A DNA stretch of 11,095 nt from Thiobacillus sp. (GCF_024708915.1 NZ_JANJXQ010000068.1:1-11095), one strand, 5' to 3'; positions 1 through 9,549 are shown, counted from the stretch's first letter. Numbers and translations are program-made. Notes: generated by a model not told the origin, from the sequence alone.

Positions 1-324
1 GCCGAAAAACGGAATCCTCAGCAATTCCTTTTTCAGCACCATGGCCTGCGGCGGCAACAGGATGGGCAGCGCGATGGTTTCCCAGGCCGATTGGTGCTTG
101 GCCATGACGATGACCGGGCGATCCGGCAGGTTTTCCCGCCCGCGGATCTCGAAGCGGATGCCGCAGATGAGGGCCGCCGCCTTGACGACAAAGCGGTTCC
201 ACAGGGTGATGAGGCGATAACGGGCAAACGGGCCGAAGGGAAAGGTCAGCAGCGCGACAATCGCAAAAAACACGGTTGCCAGGCTTTGCACCAGGGCGAA
301 CAGGGTGGAACGCAAGACGATCAT
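1..324 (-). CDS. plsC: 1-acyl-sn-glycerol-3-phosphate acyltransferase (partial, C-terminus beyond left edge)
   Basis: Transfers an acyl chain to the sn-2 position of lysophosphatidic acid to make phosphatidic acid at the inner membrane (family knowledge). Only the first 108 codons are in the window. Residues about 8-30 form a hydrophobic N-terminal segment. The acyltransferase motif I appears as KHQSAWE (His77 to Glu82), an H-x4-E form of the usual H-x4-D. It is followed by KKELLRIPFFG (about 98-108), which matches the second conserved block of LPLAT acyltransferases. The ATG overlaps the gmhB stop in an ATGA, so translation is probably coupled to gmhB; no strong Shine-Dalgarno is visible. 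It is the last visible gene of the glyQ-glyS-gmhB-plsC operon. A related lysophospholipid acyltransferase is the only serious alternative. Confidence 0.9.
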   Translation of the reverse strand, partial: MIVLRSTLFALVQSLATVFFAIVALLTFPFGPFARYRLITLWNRFVVKAAALICGIRFEIRGRENLPDRPVIVMAKHQSAWETIALPILLPPQAMVLKKELLRIPFFG

Positions 325-860
325 GTACGGCTCAGGATGGCGTCCACGGCCTCCGCCAGGTTGGCGTAAATCTGCGTGCCTTCGGGCAGTCCGCCCGCGC
401 CCAGCGTCTTCCGGCCCTTGCCGGTTTCGACCAGCATGGGCAGGCAACCGACTTCCGCCGCCGCCTGCAGGTCGCGCAGCGAATCGCCGATGGCGGGCAC
501 ATCCTGCAGATCCTGGCCGTAGCGCGCGGCGATCTCGTCGAACAGCCCTGGCTTGGGCTTGCGGCAGCTGCATTCCATGTCAGCCGAATGCGGGCAGTAA
601 AACACCGCCTCGATACGCCCTCCCGCCTGCGCCACTGCCTTGTGCATCTTGGCGTGGATGGCGTTCAGCGTGGCCATCTCGAACAGCCCGCGCGCCAGCC
701 CGGACTGATTGGTCGCCACCACCACGCGCCAGCCTTCGCGCGTCAGCCGTGCGATCGCTTCCAGGCTGCCGGGAATGGGCTTCCACTCTTCCGGAGACTT
801 GATGAACTGGGCGGAGCCGAAGTTGATGACGCCGTCACGGTCGAGAATGATGAGCTTCAT
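321..860 (-). CDS. gmhB: D-glycero-beta-D-manno-heptose-1,7-bisphosphate 7-phosphatase
   Basis: Cytoplasmic HAD-family phosphatase that removes the C7 phosphate of heptose 1,7-bisphosphate during ADP-heptose synthesis for the LPS inner core. The 179-residue length fits the family. The HAD motif I is DRDG at residues 7-10 (Asp7 nucleophile, Asp9 acid/base). Motif II is ATNQSG at 49-54. The zinc-binding loop that marks the GmhB/histidinol-phosphatase group is present as Cys89, His91, Cys97 and Cys99, followed by the basic RKPKPG block. Motif IV is GDSLRD at 125-130. The start lies 30 bp after the glyS stop with an AGGGG-type ribosome site upstream, and the stop overlaps the plsC start by 4 bases. 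A histidinol-phosphate phosphatase is the main alternative, but length and operon favour GmhB. Confidence 0.93.
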   Translation of the reverse strand: MKLIILDRDGVINFGSAQFIKSPEEWKPIPGSLEAIARLTREGWRVVVATNQSGLARGLFEMATLNAIHAKMHKAVAQAGGRIEAVFYCPHSADMECSCRKPKPGLFDEIAARYGQDLQDVPAIGDSLRDLQAAAEVGCLPMLVETGKGRKTLGAGGLPEGTQIYANLAEAVDAILSRT

Positions 861-890
861 GGTCCAACCCCTGCCTTTACCGGGCCCATA

Positions 891-3107
891 TTACGCCGCC
901 AGACGCGACAAGTCCGCAACCCGATTCATGGTCCGGTGCAGCTGGTTCAGCAGCGCCAGACGGTTGGCGCGGAGCGCCGGATCGTCGGCGTTGACCATCA
1001 CCGTGTCGAAGAAGGCGTCGACCGGGGCTTTCAGCGCGGCCAGCGCCTGCAGCGAGGCAGTGTAGTCGCCGGCGGCGAAGGCGGCGTCGGCACGCGGCGC
1101 GATCTCGCCGAGCGCGGCGAACAGCGCGGTTTCCGCCGCCTCGACGAGTCGGCCTTGATCGACTGTGCCGCCCGCCTCGCCCTCGGCTTTTTTCAGGATG
1201 TTGCCGACGCGCTTGTTGGCAGCGGCGAGCGCGGGGGCTTCGGGCAATGCTGCAAACCCCCGCACCGCGTCGAGCCGTTTAGGAATGTCAGCCAGTACCG
1301 GCGGGCGCAGCGTCAGCACGGCGTCGACTTCGTTGGCGCTAAAACCCTGATCCCTCAACAGTCCCGCAAGACGCTCGAAAATAAAATCAAATACATCTTG
1401 CTTAGTATTTGGGGGGATCACACGCTCCTCGTAACCAGTTGCCACTACCTGAAAACCTGAAAGCTCCTTTGTTTGCAACTCTGCAAGCCGCATCTCATGC
1501 ATCTTTTGAGACCAATTCTTTTTAAGGCCAGCGTCACCGTGAGCCATGAGAGCGACTTGCAACAGCCAATCCAAATTTGCTTGGAGTTTCGATTCGATCA
1601 ATAAACGAATGATCCCTAGTGCATGCCGCCTAAGTGCAAAGGGGTCTTTATCACCAGTTGGTTTCTCTCCAATGCTGAACATTCCGACCAACGTTTCCAG
1701 CTTGTCCGCCAGCGCCACGCACACGCCGACGTCGCTGCGCGGCAGCTCGTCGCCTGCGAAGCGCGGCTTGTAGTGGTCCTCGATGGCGAAGGCAATGTCG
1801 TCGGCCAAGCCGTCGTGCTGGGCGTAATAGCGCCCCATGATGCCCTGCAGTTCGGGAAACTCGCCCACCATGTCGGTGAGCAGGTCGGCCTTGGCCAGCA
1901 ATGCGGCCTGACCGGCTTTCAGCGCCAGCGCCTCGCCGCCGAGCTGCTCGCCGATGACGCGGGCGATCGCCTGCATCCGCGTCACCCGCTCGCCCTGGGT
2001 GCCCAGCTTGTTGTGATACACCACCTTGGCCAGCCCCAGCACGCGCGAATCGAGCGCCTTCTTGCGGTCCTGGTCGAAGAAGAACTTGGCGTCGGCCAGA
2101 CGCGGGCGCACCACGCGTTCGTTGCCCTGGATCACGGCGGAGGCATCGGCGGGCGAGATGTTGGAAACGATGAGAAAGCGGTTGGTCAGCTTGCTTTGCG
2201 CGTCCAGCAGCGGGAAATATTTCTGGTTCGCCTTCATCGTGAGGATCAGGCATTCCTGCGGCACTTCAAGATATGCGGTTTCAAAAGTGCCGACCAGCAC
2301 ATTGGGCCGTTCAACCAGCGCGGTGACCTCGTCGAGCAGCGCGGCGTCGTCCACCGGCTTCAGCCCCAGCGGCGCGGCGGCCGCATGCAACTGGCGCACG
2401 ATATCGGCGCGGCGCTCGGCGAAGCTGGCGATAACCGCGCCTTCCTCTTTCAACTGCGTGGCGTAGCTGTCGGCGGAGGTCAGCACCACCGGGCTCACGC
2501 GCGCCTCGAAACGATGGCCGTGCGTGTCGCGCCCTGCGTGCAAACCCAGCACCGACACCGGCACCACGTCAGCGCCGTGCAGCGCGACCAGCCCGTGCAC
2601 CGGGCGCACGAAATCGACCGTGGTCCAGCCGTCTTCGAGCTGATAGCTCATCACCTTGGGGATGGGCAGCTTCGCCATCGCGGCTTCGAGGGCTTTCTGC
2701 AGGCCTTCGGCGAGCGTGGCGCCGGGAGCGACGCTGTCGTGGTACAGGGCTTCGTTCTTGCCTTCACCCTCGCGGTGCAGCGTCGTCACCGCGGAGGCGT
2801 CAGCACCCAGCGCGGCGAGCCGCTTCAGCAGCGCCGGTGTCGCCTGACCGGCCGCGTCGAGGCCGACCGAAACCGGCATCAGCTTGCTCGACACCGGCTT
2901 GTCGGCGGCACGCGCGAGCACGCCTGTGAGGTGCGCGCCGAGGCGGCGCGGCGAGGCGAAATGTGTGACGGCGGCATCCGCCCCGGTCAGCTCCTGCGCG
3001 ACGAGGCTTTCGGCGAGCGCAGCGGAAAAGGCCTCGCCCAGCTTCTTCAGCGCCTTCGGCGGCAGTTCTTCGACGAACAGTTCGACCAGTAAGTTTTGTG
3101 CGCTCAT
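891..3107 (-). CDS. glyS: Glycyl-tRNA synthetase beta subunit
   Basis: Tetrameric (alpha2beta2) glycyl-tRNA synthetase beta chain, which binds tRNA-Gly. Translation from this start gives 738 residues, about 50 more than the E. coli protein as I remember it. The frame stays open upstream to 3635, but ATG at 3107 is chosen because it begins the typical N-terminus ([20 protein letters not shown]), overlaps the glyQ stop as ATGA, and has AAGGCGG just upstream. Conserved blocks include [46 protein letters not shown] and, near the C-terminus, [15 protein letters not shown]. Codons for residues about 473-578 (positions about 1375-1690) are strikingly AT-rich, with AGG, CTA and TTA codons, yet the frame is intact. 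That segment also holds extra residues relative to E. coli. The product is expected to be functional. Confidence 0.96.
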   Translation of the reverse strand: MSAQNLLVELFVEELPPKALKKLGEAFSAALAESLVAQELTGADAAVTHFASPRRLGAHLTGVLARAADKPVSSKLMPVSVGLDAAGQATPALLKRLAALGADASAVTTLHREGEGKNEALYHDSVAPGATLAEGLQKALEAAMAKLPIPKVMSYQLEDGWTTVDFVRPVHGLVALHGADVVPVSVLGLHAGRDTHGHRFEARVSPVVLTSADSYATQLKEEGAVIASFAERRADIVRQLHAAAAPLGLKPVDDAALLDEVTALVERPNVLVGTFETAYLEVPQECLILTMKANQKYFPLLDAQSKLTNRFLIVSNISPADASAVIQGNERVVRPRLADAKFFFDQDRKKALDSRVLGLAKVVYHNKLGTQGERVTRMQAIARVIGEQLGGEALALKAGQAALLAKADLLTDMVGEFPELQGIMGRYYAQHDGLADDIAFAIEDHYKPRFAGDELPRSDVGVCVALADKLETLVGMFSIGEKPTGDKDPFALRRHALGIIRLLIESKLQANLDWLLQVALMAHGDAGLKKNWSQKMHEMRLAELQTKELSGFQVVATGYEERVIPPNTKQDVFDFIFERLAGLLRDQGFSANEVDAVLTLRPPVLADIPKRLDAVRGFAALPEAPALAAANKRVGNILKKAEGEAGGTVDQGRLVEAAETALFAALGEIAPRADAAFAAGDYTASLQALAALKAPVDAFFDTVMVNADDPALRANRLALLNQLHRTMNRVADLSRLAA
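1375..1690 (-). other. Low-GC segment inside glyS, candidate recombination patch
   Basis: By hand count, bases 1381-1680 are 136/300 G+C (45%). The flanking 60-base blocks are 68% (1261-1320), 67% (1681-1740) and 65% (1741-1800). Roughly half of the third codon positions in the segment end in A or T, and codons that look rare in this GC-rich setting (AGG twice, CTA, TTA) occur. The transition is abrupt at the right and slightly graded at the left (57% in 1321-1380). The reading frame continues through with conserved motifs intact. This is what an intragenic replacement by homologous DNA from a lower-GC relative would look like. Locally relaxed codon selection is the alternative. Confidence 0.65.
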
Positions 3108-4027
3108 GCTGCCGCCTTCTTTTCGAGCTGTACCGTCGCTTCGTGCGCCCACTCGCGCGGCGCCATCGGGAAGCCGAGCCGCGCGCGGCTGTCGAGGTAG
3201 CTTCTGGCCACTGCCCGCGCCAGGTTGCGGATGCGCCCGATGTAGGCGGCGCGCTCGGTCACCGAAATCGCGCCGCGCGCGTCGAGCAGGTTGAAGGTGT
3301 GCGCGGCCTTCAGTACCTGTTCGTAGGCCGGCAGCGCGAGCTGCGCCGTCATCAGTTCCTGCGCCGTCTTCTCGTGCGCGGCAAACGCGGTGAGCAGGAA
3401 ATCGACATCGCTGTGCTCGAAGTTGTAGGCGCTCTGCTCGACCTCGTTCTGGTGGTAGACGTCGCGGTAGCTCAGTCCCTCGGTCCACACCAGGTCGAAC
3501 ACGCTCTCGACGCCCTGCAGATACATGGCCAGCCGCTCCAGGCCGTAGGTGATCTCGCCGGTGATCGGCTTGCAGTCGATGCCGCCGACCTGCTGGAAGT
3601 AGGTGAACTGGGTGACTTCCATGCCGTTCAGCCACACCTCCCAGCCCAGCCCCCAGGCGCCGAGCGTGGGGTTCTCCCAGTCGTCCTCGACGAAGCGCAC
3701 GTCGTTCTTTTTCAGGTCAAACCCGAGCGCTTCGAGCGAACCGAGATACAGCTCCAGGATGTCGGCCGGCGCGGGTTTCAGTACCACCTGGAACTGGTAG
3801 TAGTGCTGCAGGCGGTTGGGGTTGTCGCCGTAGCGGCCGTCCTTGGGCCGGCGGCTGGGCTGCACGTAGGCGGCCTTCCACGGCTCCGGGCCAAGGGATC
3901 GTAAAAATGTGGCGGTGTGCGAGGTGCCCGCACCGACTTCCATGTCGTAGGGCTGCAGCAGCGCACAGCCGCGCTCGGCCCAGTAGCGTTGCAGGGTGAG
4001 GATAATGTCCTGAAAGGTGGGTTTCAC
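3104..4027 (-). CDS. glyQ: Glycyl-tRNA synthetase alpha subunit
   Basis: Class II catalytic alpha chain that activates glycine with ATP and charges tRNA-Gly together with GlyS. It has 307 residues, against about 303 in E. coli. It begins [16 protein letters not shown], the family N-terminus, so GTG at 4027 is the supported start. The ribosome site is weak. Signature blocks are [16 protein letters not shown] (about 20-35), [13 protein letters not shown], the motif-2 region [14 protein letters not shown], and the motif-3 block [11 protein letters not shown]. It is the first gene of the minus-strand operon and its stop overlaps the glyS ATG, which fits the need for equal amounts of both subunits. 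The opposite neighbour, transketolase, is divergent across 312 bp. Confidence 0.97.
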   Translation of the reverse strand: MKPTFQDIILTLQRYWAERGCALLQPYDMEVGAGTSHTATFLRSLGPEPWKAAYVQPSRRPKDGRYGDNPNRLQHYYQFQVVLKPAPADILELYLGSLEALGFDLKKNDVRFVEDDWENPTLGAWGLGWEVWLNGMEVTQFTYFQQVGGIDCKPITGEITYGLERLAMYLQGVESVFDLVWTEGLSYRDVYHQNEVEQSAYNFEHSDVDFLLTAFAAHEKTAQELMTAQLALPAYEQVLKAAHTFNLLDARGAISVTERAAYIGRIRNLARAVARSYLDSRARLGFPMAPREWAHEATVQLEKKAAA

Positions 4028-4057
4028 GGCGGATCAGCAGCTTTTCGGCAAAGCGGC

Positions 4058-4063
4058 ATTTTA
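4058..4063 (-). promoter_or_regulatory. Candidate -10 element for the glyQ operon
   Basis: On the minus strand this reads TAAAAT, a 5/6 match to the sigma-70 -10 box, 31 bp before the glyQ GTG. No convincing -35 is seen about 17 bp upstream (the sequence there is GC-rich). The position fits a short leader of about 20-25 nt. Tentative. Confidence 0.35.
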
Positions 4064-4287
4064 GCGTGCTTGGCGGGGGTTTCGGCATTGCCCGATGGGC
4101 GGGAGCCGGCCCGGTCTCTCAAGCAGCCAATCCCGAATCCTTGCCGACAAACTTTCCGACCGAATCCGGCATTTCAAATACCGCCGGAATTGCAAACGAA
4201 TCCGCCAATGAACCCGCCACAGCGGGACGATCCGGCAGCTTGGGGGAAACGAAATCGGTCAAATGCAAACTATCCTGAAGCAACGCG

Positions 4288-4309
4288 GGGCGTCGCGATC
4301 GTGACGCCC
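4288..4309 (+). promoter_or_regulatory. Inverted repeat upstream of tkt
   Basis: GGGCGTC (4288-4294) is the exact reverse complement of GACGCCC (4303-4309), with an 8-nt centre containing CGATCG. It ends 30 bp before the tkt ATG. No T-run follows, so it is not an intrinsic terminator. It may be an operator or a hairpin in the tkt leader; the function is not shown. Confidence 0.4.
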
Positions 4310-4339
4310 ACCCATCCTTGATTGAATAGAGGCGTCTTC

Positions 4340-6391
4340 ATGTCCGATCAACTCGACTCGCTATGCATCGATACGCTGCGCTTCCTCTCGGTGGACATGG
4401 TGCAGCACGCCGGCAGCGGCCATCCGGGACTGCCGCTCGGCGCCGCGCCAATGGCCTACGCGCTATGGACGCGCCAGTTCAAGCACCACCCGGCCAACCC
4501 GGACTGGGCCGACCGCGATCGCTTCGTGCTGTCGGCCGGACACGGCTCCGCGCTTCTCTACAGCCTGCTGCATCTGACTGGCTACGCGCTGTCGCTGGAC
4601 GACATCCGGCAGTTTCGCCAATGGGGAAGCAAGGCGCCGGGGCATCCCGAGCGCGGCCACACGCCCGGCGTCGAAGTGACCACCGGCCCGCTCGGGCAAG
4701 GGCTGGCGAATGCAGTCGGCATGGCGATCGGCGAAGCCCATCTGGCGGCGCGCTATAACCGCGACGGCCACACGGTGATCGACCACCATACCTGGGCCAT
4801 CGTAAGCGACGGCGACCTGATGGAAGGGATCGCCTCCGAGGCTGCGTCGCTGGCCGGGCATCTGCAACTCGGCAAGCTGATCTGCCTCTACGACGACAAC
4901 AGCGTCACCCTGTCGGCCGGTACCGACATCACGTTTTCGGAGGATCGCAGCCAACGCTTCGAAGCCTGTGGCTGGCAGGTGCTCCACGTGGCCGACGGCA
5001 ACGACGTCGCCGCGATTGGCGCCGCGCTCGACGCCGCGCGTGCCGACACCGCGCGGCCATCACTGATCCTGGTGCGCACCCACATCGGCTTCGGCTCGCC
5101 CGAGCAGGACAGCTACAAAGCCCACGGTTCGCCGCTCGGCGTCGAGGGCGTCAAAAAGACCAAGGAGACGCTTGGCTGGCCGGTCGATCCGCCGTTTCGG
5201 GTGCCGCAGCCGGCGCTGGCGCATTTCCGCGCGGCTCTGCAACGCGGCGCCCGGGCGGAAGCCGAATGGAATGAACGGTTCGATGCCTATGCCCGGGCAT
5301 TCCCTGAACTGGCCGGCGAGCTGCAGGGCCGTCTGCGTGGCGAACTTCCTGCCGGGTGGGATGCCGGCATCCCGTTTTTTCCCGCCGACGCCAAGGGCAT
5401 GGCCACGCGCGTCGCCAGCGGCAAGATCATGAATGCGTTCGCGCCGAAGCTGCCGGCACTGGTCGGCGGCTCGGCCGATCTCGATCCGTCCACCCACACC
5501 GCGCTGACCGGGCTGGGCGACTTCAATCCGGCCCCGGCAAGCGGAACGGGCAGCGAAGGCTCCGGCCACGGCGGCTGGAGTTACGCCGGCCGCAACCTGC
5601 ATTTCGGCGTGCGCGAACATGCGATGGGGGCGATCGTCAATGGTCTCGCCGCGCATGGCGGTTTCATCCCCTACGGCGCCACCTTCCTGATCTTCTCCGA
5701 CTACATGCGCCCGGCAATCCGCCTGGCCGCGCTGATGGGCGTGCACGTGGTGCACGTGTTCACCCACGACAGCATCGCCGTCGGCGAGGACGGCCCCACC
5801 CACCAGCCGGTCGAGCAACTGGCCAGCCTGCGCGCGATCCCCGGTCTCACCGTGATCCGGCCTGCCGACGCCAACGAAACCGCGGTGGCGTGGAAAGTGG
5901 CGGTGGAAACCCGCGGCCACCCGGTGCTGCTGGCGCTGACCCGGCAGGATGTGCCCACGCTCGACCGCAGCCGTTATGCCAGCGCCGACGGTCTGCGCCG
6001 CGGCGCGTATGTGCTGAGCGATGCGAAACACGCCCAACCCGAGCTGATCCTGATTGCCAGCGGCTCCGAAGTCGGCCTGATCCTCGCCGCCGCCGAGCGC
6101 CTGCGGAGCGAAGGCGTCGCAGTGCGCTGCGTGTCGATGCCGAGCTGGGAACTGTTCGATACCCAGCCGCAAAGCTATCGCGACGACGTGCTGCCGCCGC
6201 GCGTGCCGGCGCGCCTGGCGGTCGAACTGGGCGTGTCTCAGGGCTGGGGCCGCTACGTCGGCGCCCACGGTGACATGCTCGGCGTCGAACGCTTCGGCGC
6301 CTCGGCTCCGGCCGGCGTCCTGCTGCGCGAATACGGCTTCACCGTCGACCACGTGGCCGCACGCGCCAAGGCGCTGCTGGCACGCCGATAG
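4340..6391 (+). CDS. tkt: Transketolase
   Basis: Thiamine-diphosphate enzyme that moves two-carbon ketol units between sugar phosphates in the pentose phosphate or Calvin cycle. Translation from ATG 4340 gives 683 residues, slightly longer than E. coli TktA. A TTG six codons upstream is in frame, but AGAGG at 4328-4332 sits correctly for the ATG and the family N-terminus follows. Visible catalytic features: HAGSGHPG with His23 and His28; SAGHGS (64-70); the [21 protein letters not shown] block (101-121); the diphosphate/Mg site SDGDLMEG (156-163), with Ser in place of the first Gly of [13 protein letters not shown] (258-267); and FGVREHAMG with the catalytic Glu426. [20 protein letters not shown] (475-494) is the transketolase signature. 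The gene is isolated from other Calvin-cycle genes, so its pathway cannot be decided here. Confidence 0.95.
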   Translation: MSDQLDSLCIDTLRFLSVDMVQHAGSGHPGLPLGAAPMAYALWTRQFKHHPANPDWADRDRFVLSAGHGSALLYSLLHLTGYALSLDDIRQFRQWGSKAPGHPERGHTPGVEVTTGPLGQGLANAVGMAIGEAHLAARYNRDGHTVIDHHTWAIVSDGDLMEGIASEAASLAGHLQLGKLICLYDDNSVTLSAGTDITFSEDRSQRFEACGWQVLHVADGNDVAAIGAALDAARADTARPSLILVRTHIGFGSPEQDSYKAHGSPLGVEGVKKTKETLGWPVDPPFRVPQPALAHFRAALQRGARAEAEWNERFDAYARAFPELAGELQGRLRGELPAGWDAGIPFFPADAKGMATRVASGKIMNAFAPKLPALVGGSADLDPSTHTALTGLGDFNPAPASGTGSEGSGHGGWSYAGRNLHFGVREHAMGAIVNGLAAHGGFIPYGATFLIFSDYMRPAIRLAALMGVHVVHVFTHDSIAVGEDGPTHQPVEQLASLRAIPGLTVIRPADANETAVAWKVAVETRGHPVLLALTRQDVPTLDRSRYASADGLRRGAYVLSDAKHAQPELILIASGSEVGLILAAAERLRSEGVAVRCVSMPSWELFDTQPQSYRDDVLPPRVPARLAVELGVSQGWGRYVGAHGDMLGVERFGASAPAGVLLREYGFTVDHVAARAKALLARR

Positions 6392-6439
6392 GCGGAAGCG
6401 GCCACAACAGCGCGGCGCAGCCGGTCATCAACGGAGACC

Positions 6440-6658
6440 ATGAGCATGAGCCATCCATTCAAGATCGGCGACCACGTACGCTGGAACTCGGAGGCCGGCC
6501 TGGTGAGTGGCACGATCATCAAGGTGCATACGCGCGACACCCTATACAAAGGCCATATGCGCCGCTGCAGCCCGGAAGATCCGCAGTACGCGATCCAGAG
6601 CGACAAGACCGATCACATTGCGATGCACAAAGGCGCTGCGTTGCAGCGAATAGTCTGA
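6440..6658 (+). CDS. DUF2945 / Hva1-TUDOR domain small protein
   Basis: A 72-residue protein filling the DUF2945 (hypervirulence-associated TUDOR) fold. The visible pattern is GDHVRWNSEAGLVSGTI near the start, then IKVHT, DPQYAIQSDKTDHIAMHKG and a C-terminal AALQRI. The biochemical role of this family in bacteria is not established. A GGAG at 6433-6436 lies only 3 nt before ATG 6440 but 9 nt before the in-frame ATG at 6446, so a 70-residue product starting MSHPFKIGDHV is equally or more likely. It lies 48 bp after tkt with no terminator seen, and 3 bp before the DUF488 gene, suggesting cotranscription with both. Confidence 0.88.
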   Translation: MSMSHPFKIGDHVRWNSEAGLVSGTIIKVHTRDTLYKGHMRRCSPEDPQYAIQSDKTDHIAMHKGAALQRIV

Positions 6659-6661
6659 GCG

Positions 6662-7222
6662 ATGCCCTCCGGATGCGGCGCCAGCGGAATCGAAACGATC
6701 TGGACGATCGGCCATTCGACCCGCACGCTGGAGGCGTTTCTCGACGCGCTGGCGACCTATCGCATCGAGACGGTCGCCGATGTCCGGCGCTTTCCCGGCT
6801 CGCGCCGCCATCCGCATTTCGCAAAGGATGCGCTGCGTGAATCGCTGCTGGCGCACGGCATCAGATATCGGTGGTTGCCCAAGCTCGGCGGACGCCGCCC
6901 GGTGCGGCCCGATTCACCGAACGACGGCTGGCGCAACGCCTCGTTTCGCGGCTACGCCGACTATCTCGCCAGCGCGGAGTTTGCCGAAGGCCTCGACGCG
7001 CTGCTGGCGCTGGCCGGGCAGCGACGTACCGCGCTGATGTGCGCCGAGGCGGTGTGGTGGCGCTGTCATCGCGCGCTGATCGCCGACGTGTTGCGTGTGC
7101 GCGGCATCGAGGTGATCCATATCGCCGATGCCAGGCACAGCACGGTGCATCCTTACACTTCGCCGGCGCGCATTGTAGAGGGCCGGCTGACCTACGCGTT
7201 GGCGCGGGAACCGCCGCCCTGA
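6662..7222 (+). CDS. DUF488 family protein
   Basis: A 186-residue DUF488 protein of unknown biochemical function. Family hallmarks are the N-terminal TIGHSTRTLEAFLDAL (15-30), DVRRFPGSRRHPHF (40-53), the LGGRRP segment, FRGYADYL (95-102), and the Cys-rich motif LMCAEAVWWRCHR (125-137), with Cys127, Glu129, Cys135, His136 and Arg137. That last motif is the most conserved part of the family and looks like an active or metal-binding site. The start is 3 bp after the DUF2945 stop and has no clear ribosome site, so translation is probably coupled. The gene ends 96 bp before the convergent yheS-like gene; I see no clear terminator hairpin between them. Confidence 0.9.
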   Translation: MPSGCGASGIETIWTIGHSTRTLEAFLDALATYRIETVADVRRFPGSRRHPHFAKDALRESLLAHGIRYRWLPKLGGRRPVRPDSPNDGWRNASFRGYADYLASAEFAEGLDALLALAGQRRTALMCAEAVWWRCHRALIADVLRVRGIEVIHIADARHSTVHPYTSPARIVEGRLTYALAREPPP

Positions 7223-7318
7223 TGGCCTGTCATGAACCGGATGCGGGAAATCATTATGCGGTGCGCTCATTCAGCCGCGGCAGCAACACGGAGGGTCAAA
7301 TACCGCCCGATTACCACC

Positions 7319-9283
<1,965 letters not shown>

Positions 9284-9331
9284 GCAGAAGATGCGGCGCG
9301 CCTGAAACGCTCCGCCCAAATCGAAAGCCGG

Positions 9332-9337
9332 ATTCTA
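9332..9337 (-). promoter_or_regulatory. Candidate -10 element for the yheS-like gene
   Basis: On the minus strand this reads TAGAAT within GTAGAATCCGGC, a good sigma-70 -10 box 48 bp before the ATG. A recognisable -35 is absent in the GC-rich upstream stretch. It is the only AT-rich hexamer of this quality upstream of the gene. Confidence 0.4.
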
Positions 9338-9386
9338 CCTTGACGCCGCCATCCGCCCGGCGGGCGCCCGCTGTTTGCCGCCTCGA

Positions 9387-9416
9387 CACGGATTGACGAC
9401 TTTCCGTCAATCCGTG
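9387..9416. repeat. Perfect 12-bp inverted repeat, possible activator site or hairpin
   Basis: CACGGATTGACG (9387-9398) and CGTCAATCCGTG (9405-9416) are exact reverse complements around the 6-nt loop ACTTTC. No T-run follows on either strand, so it is not a standard intrinsic terminator. Its centre is about 130 bp upstream of the start predicted from the sigma-54 promoter. That is within the usual range for an enhancer bound by a bacterial enhancer-binding protein. It also lies 104 bp upstream of the yheS-like start, so it could serve that gene instead. Confidence 0.6.
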
Positions 9417-9449
9417 CCATGCCGCCTGTCGAAGTTTGCGGGAAACATA

Positions 9450-9462
9450 TTTCAACACATTG
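9450..9462 (+). promoter_or_regulatory. Possible IHF site
   Basis: TTTCAACACATTG matches the IHF core WATCAA-N4-TTR with one mismatch, inside a 50-bp stretch that is only 26% G+C (13/50 at 9441-9490). It lies between the inverted repeat at 9387-9416 and the sigma-54 promoter, where IHF commonly bends DNA. A one-mismatch hit in AT-rich DNA is weak on its own. Confidence 0.3.
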
Positions 9463-9466
9463 TTTC

Positions 9467-9489
9467 ATATGATGTTTTTAACATCATAT
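9467..9489. promoter_or_regulatory. 23-bp palindrome, candidate operator
   Basis: Arms ATATGATGTT (9467-9476) and AACATCATAT (9480-9489) are exact reverse complements around TTT. The centre is about 53 bp upstream of the predicted transcription start. Length, symmetry and AT content suit a dimeric regulator. The arm also contains TATGAT, which could act as a -10 box, but no -35 is properly spaced. Confidence 0.5.
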
Positions 9490-9504
9490 CGCGACAGACC
9501 CGGG

Positions 9505-9520
9505 TGGCACAGGCATTGCA
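9505..9520 (+). promoter_or_regulatory. Sigma-54 (RpoN) promoter
   Basis: TGGCAC (9505-9510), five bases, then TTGCA (9516-9520). The invariant GG (9506-9507) and GC (9518-9519) are separated by exactly 10 bases, matching the -24/-12 consensus TGGCAC-N5-TTGCA without a mismatch. Taking the C at 9519 as -12 puts the start near 9531, leaving a 25-nt leader that carries AAGGAG before the ATG at 9556. Transcription should therefore need an ATP-dependent enhancer-binding activator, which is not encoded in this window. Confidence 0.75.
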
Positions 9521-9543
9521 CGTATTAAGGCAAAACCTTCATC

Positions 9544-9549
9544 AAGGAG
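9544..9549 (+). promoter_or_regulatory. Strong ribosome binding site
   Basis: AAGGAG six bases before ATG 9556. It is the best Shine-Dalgarno I noticed at any start in the window and decides the start of the first small gene. Confidence 0.8.

Larger units (their letters stand above)
4028..4339. other. Divergent intergenic region between glyQ and tkt
   Basis: This 312-bp stretch has no convincing gene; short frames in it lack ribosome sites and recognisable products. It must hold the promoters of both the glyQ operon and tkt. Visible structure: a perfect 7-bp inverted repeat next to tkt (listed separately), a weaker repeat AATCCGGC (4163-4170) with GCCGGAATT (4183-4191) around a 12-bp AT-rich centre, and three copies of CGAATCC at 4134, 4161 and 4197. 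TATCCT at 4271-4276 could be a -10 for tkt, but I see no matching -35. In autotrophs transketolase genes are often under LysR-type CbbR control, and dyads of this kind would suit such a regulator, but I see no clear CbbR site. Confidence 0.5.

Noticed and set aside
276..1460. Long plus-strand open frame of 394 codons opposite gmhB and glyS
   Set aside because: Antisense shadow in GC-rich DNA. It crosses two well-identified genes, has no ribosome site, and its Arg/Gln/His-rich composition is typical of a reverse-frame artefact.
3108..3635. Upstream extension of glyS to 3635
   Set aside because: It would overlap most of glyQ in another frame. The family N-terminus and coupled ATGA start are at 3107.
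4134..4203. Three CGAATCC copies (4134, 4161, 4197) as an iteron-like array
   Set aside because: Only 7 bp, uneven spacing (27 and 36 bp) and not in phase with the helix; too weak to call a binding array or origin.
5060..6352. 430-codon minus-strand frame within tkt
   Set aside because: Lies wholly antisense to transketolase, with no recognisable domain and a composition typical of a mirrored GC-rich frame.
7223..7318. Terminator between the convergent DUF488 and yheS-like genes
   Set aside because: I could not find a stem of useful length followed by a T-run on either strand.
9360..9371. GCGGGCGCCCGC self-complementary 12-mer
   Set aside because: Short GC-only palindromes without a loop are expected by chance in such GC-rich DNA, and it has no convincing placement relative to a promoter.
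9387..9416. Inverted repeat as a Rho-independent terminator of an upstream gene
   Set aside because: No T-run on either side, and no gene ends here: yheS starts to the left and the small genes start to the right.
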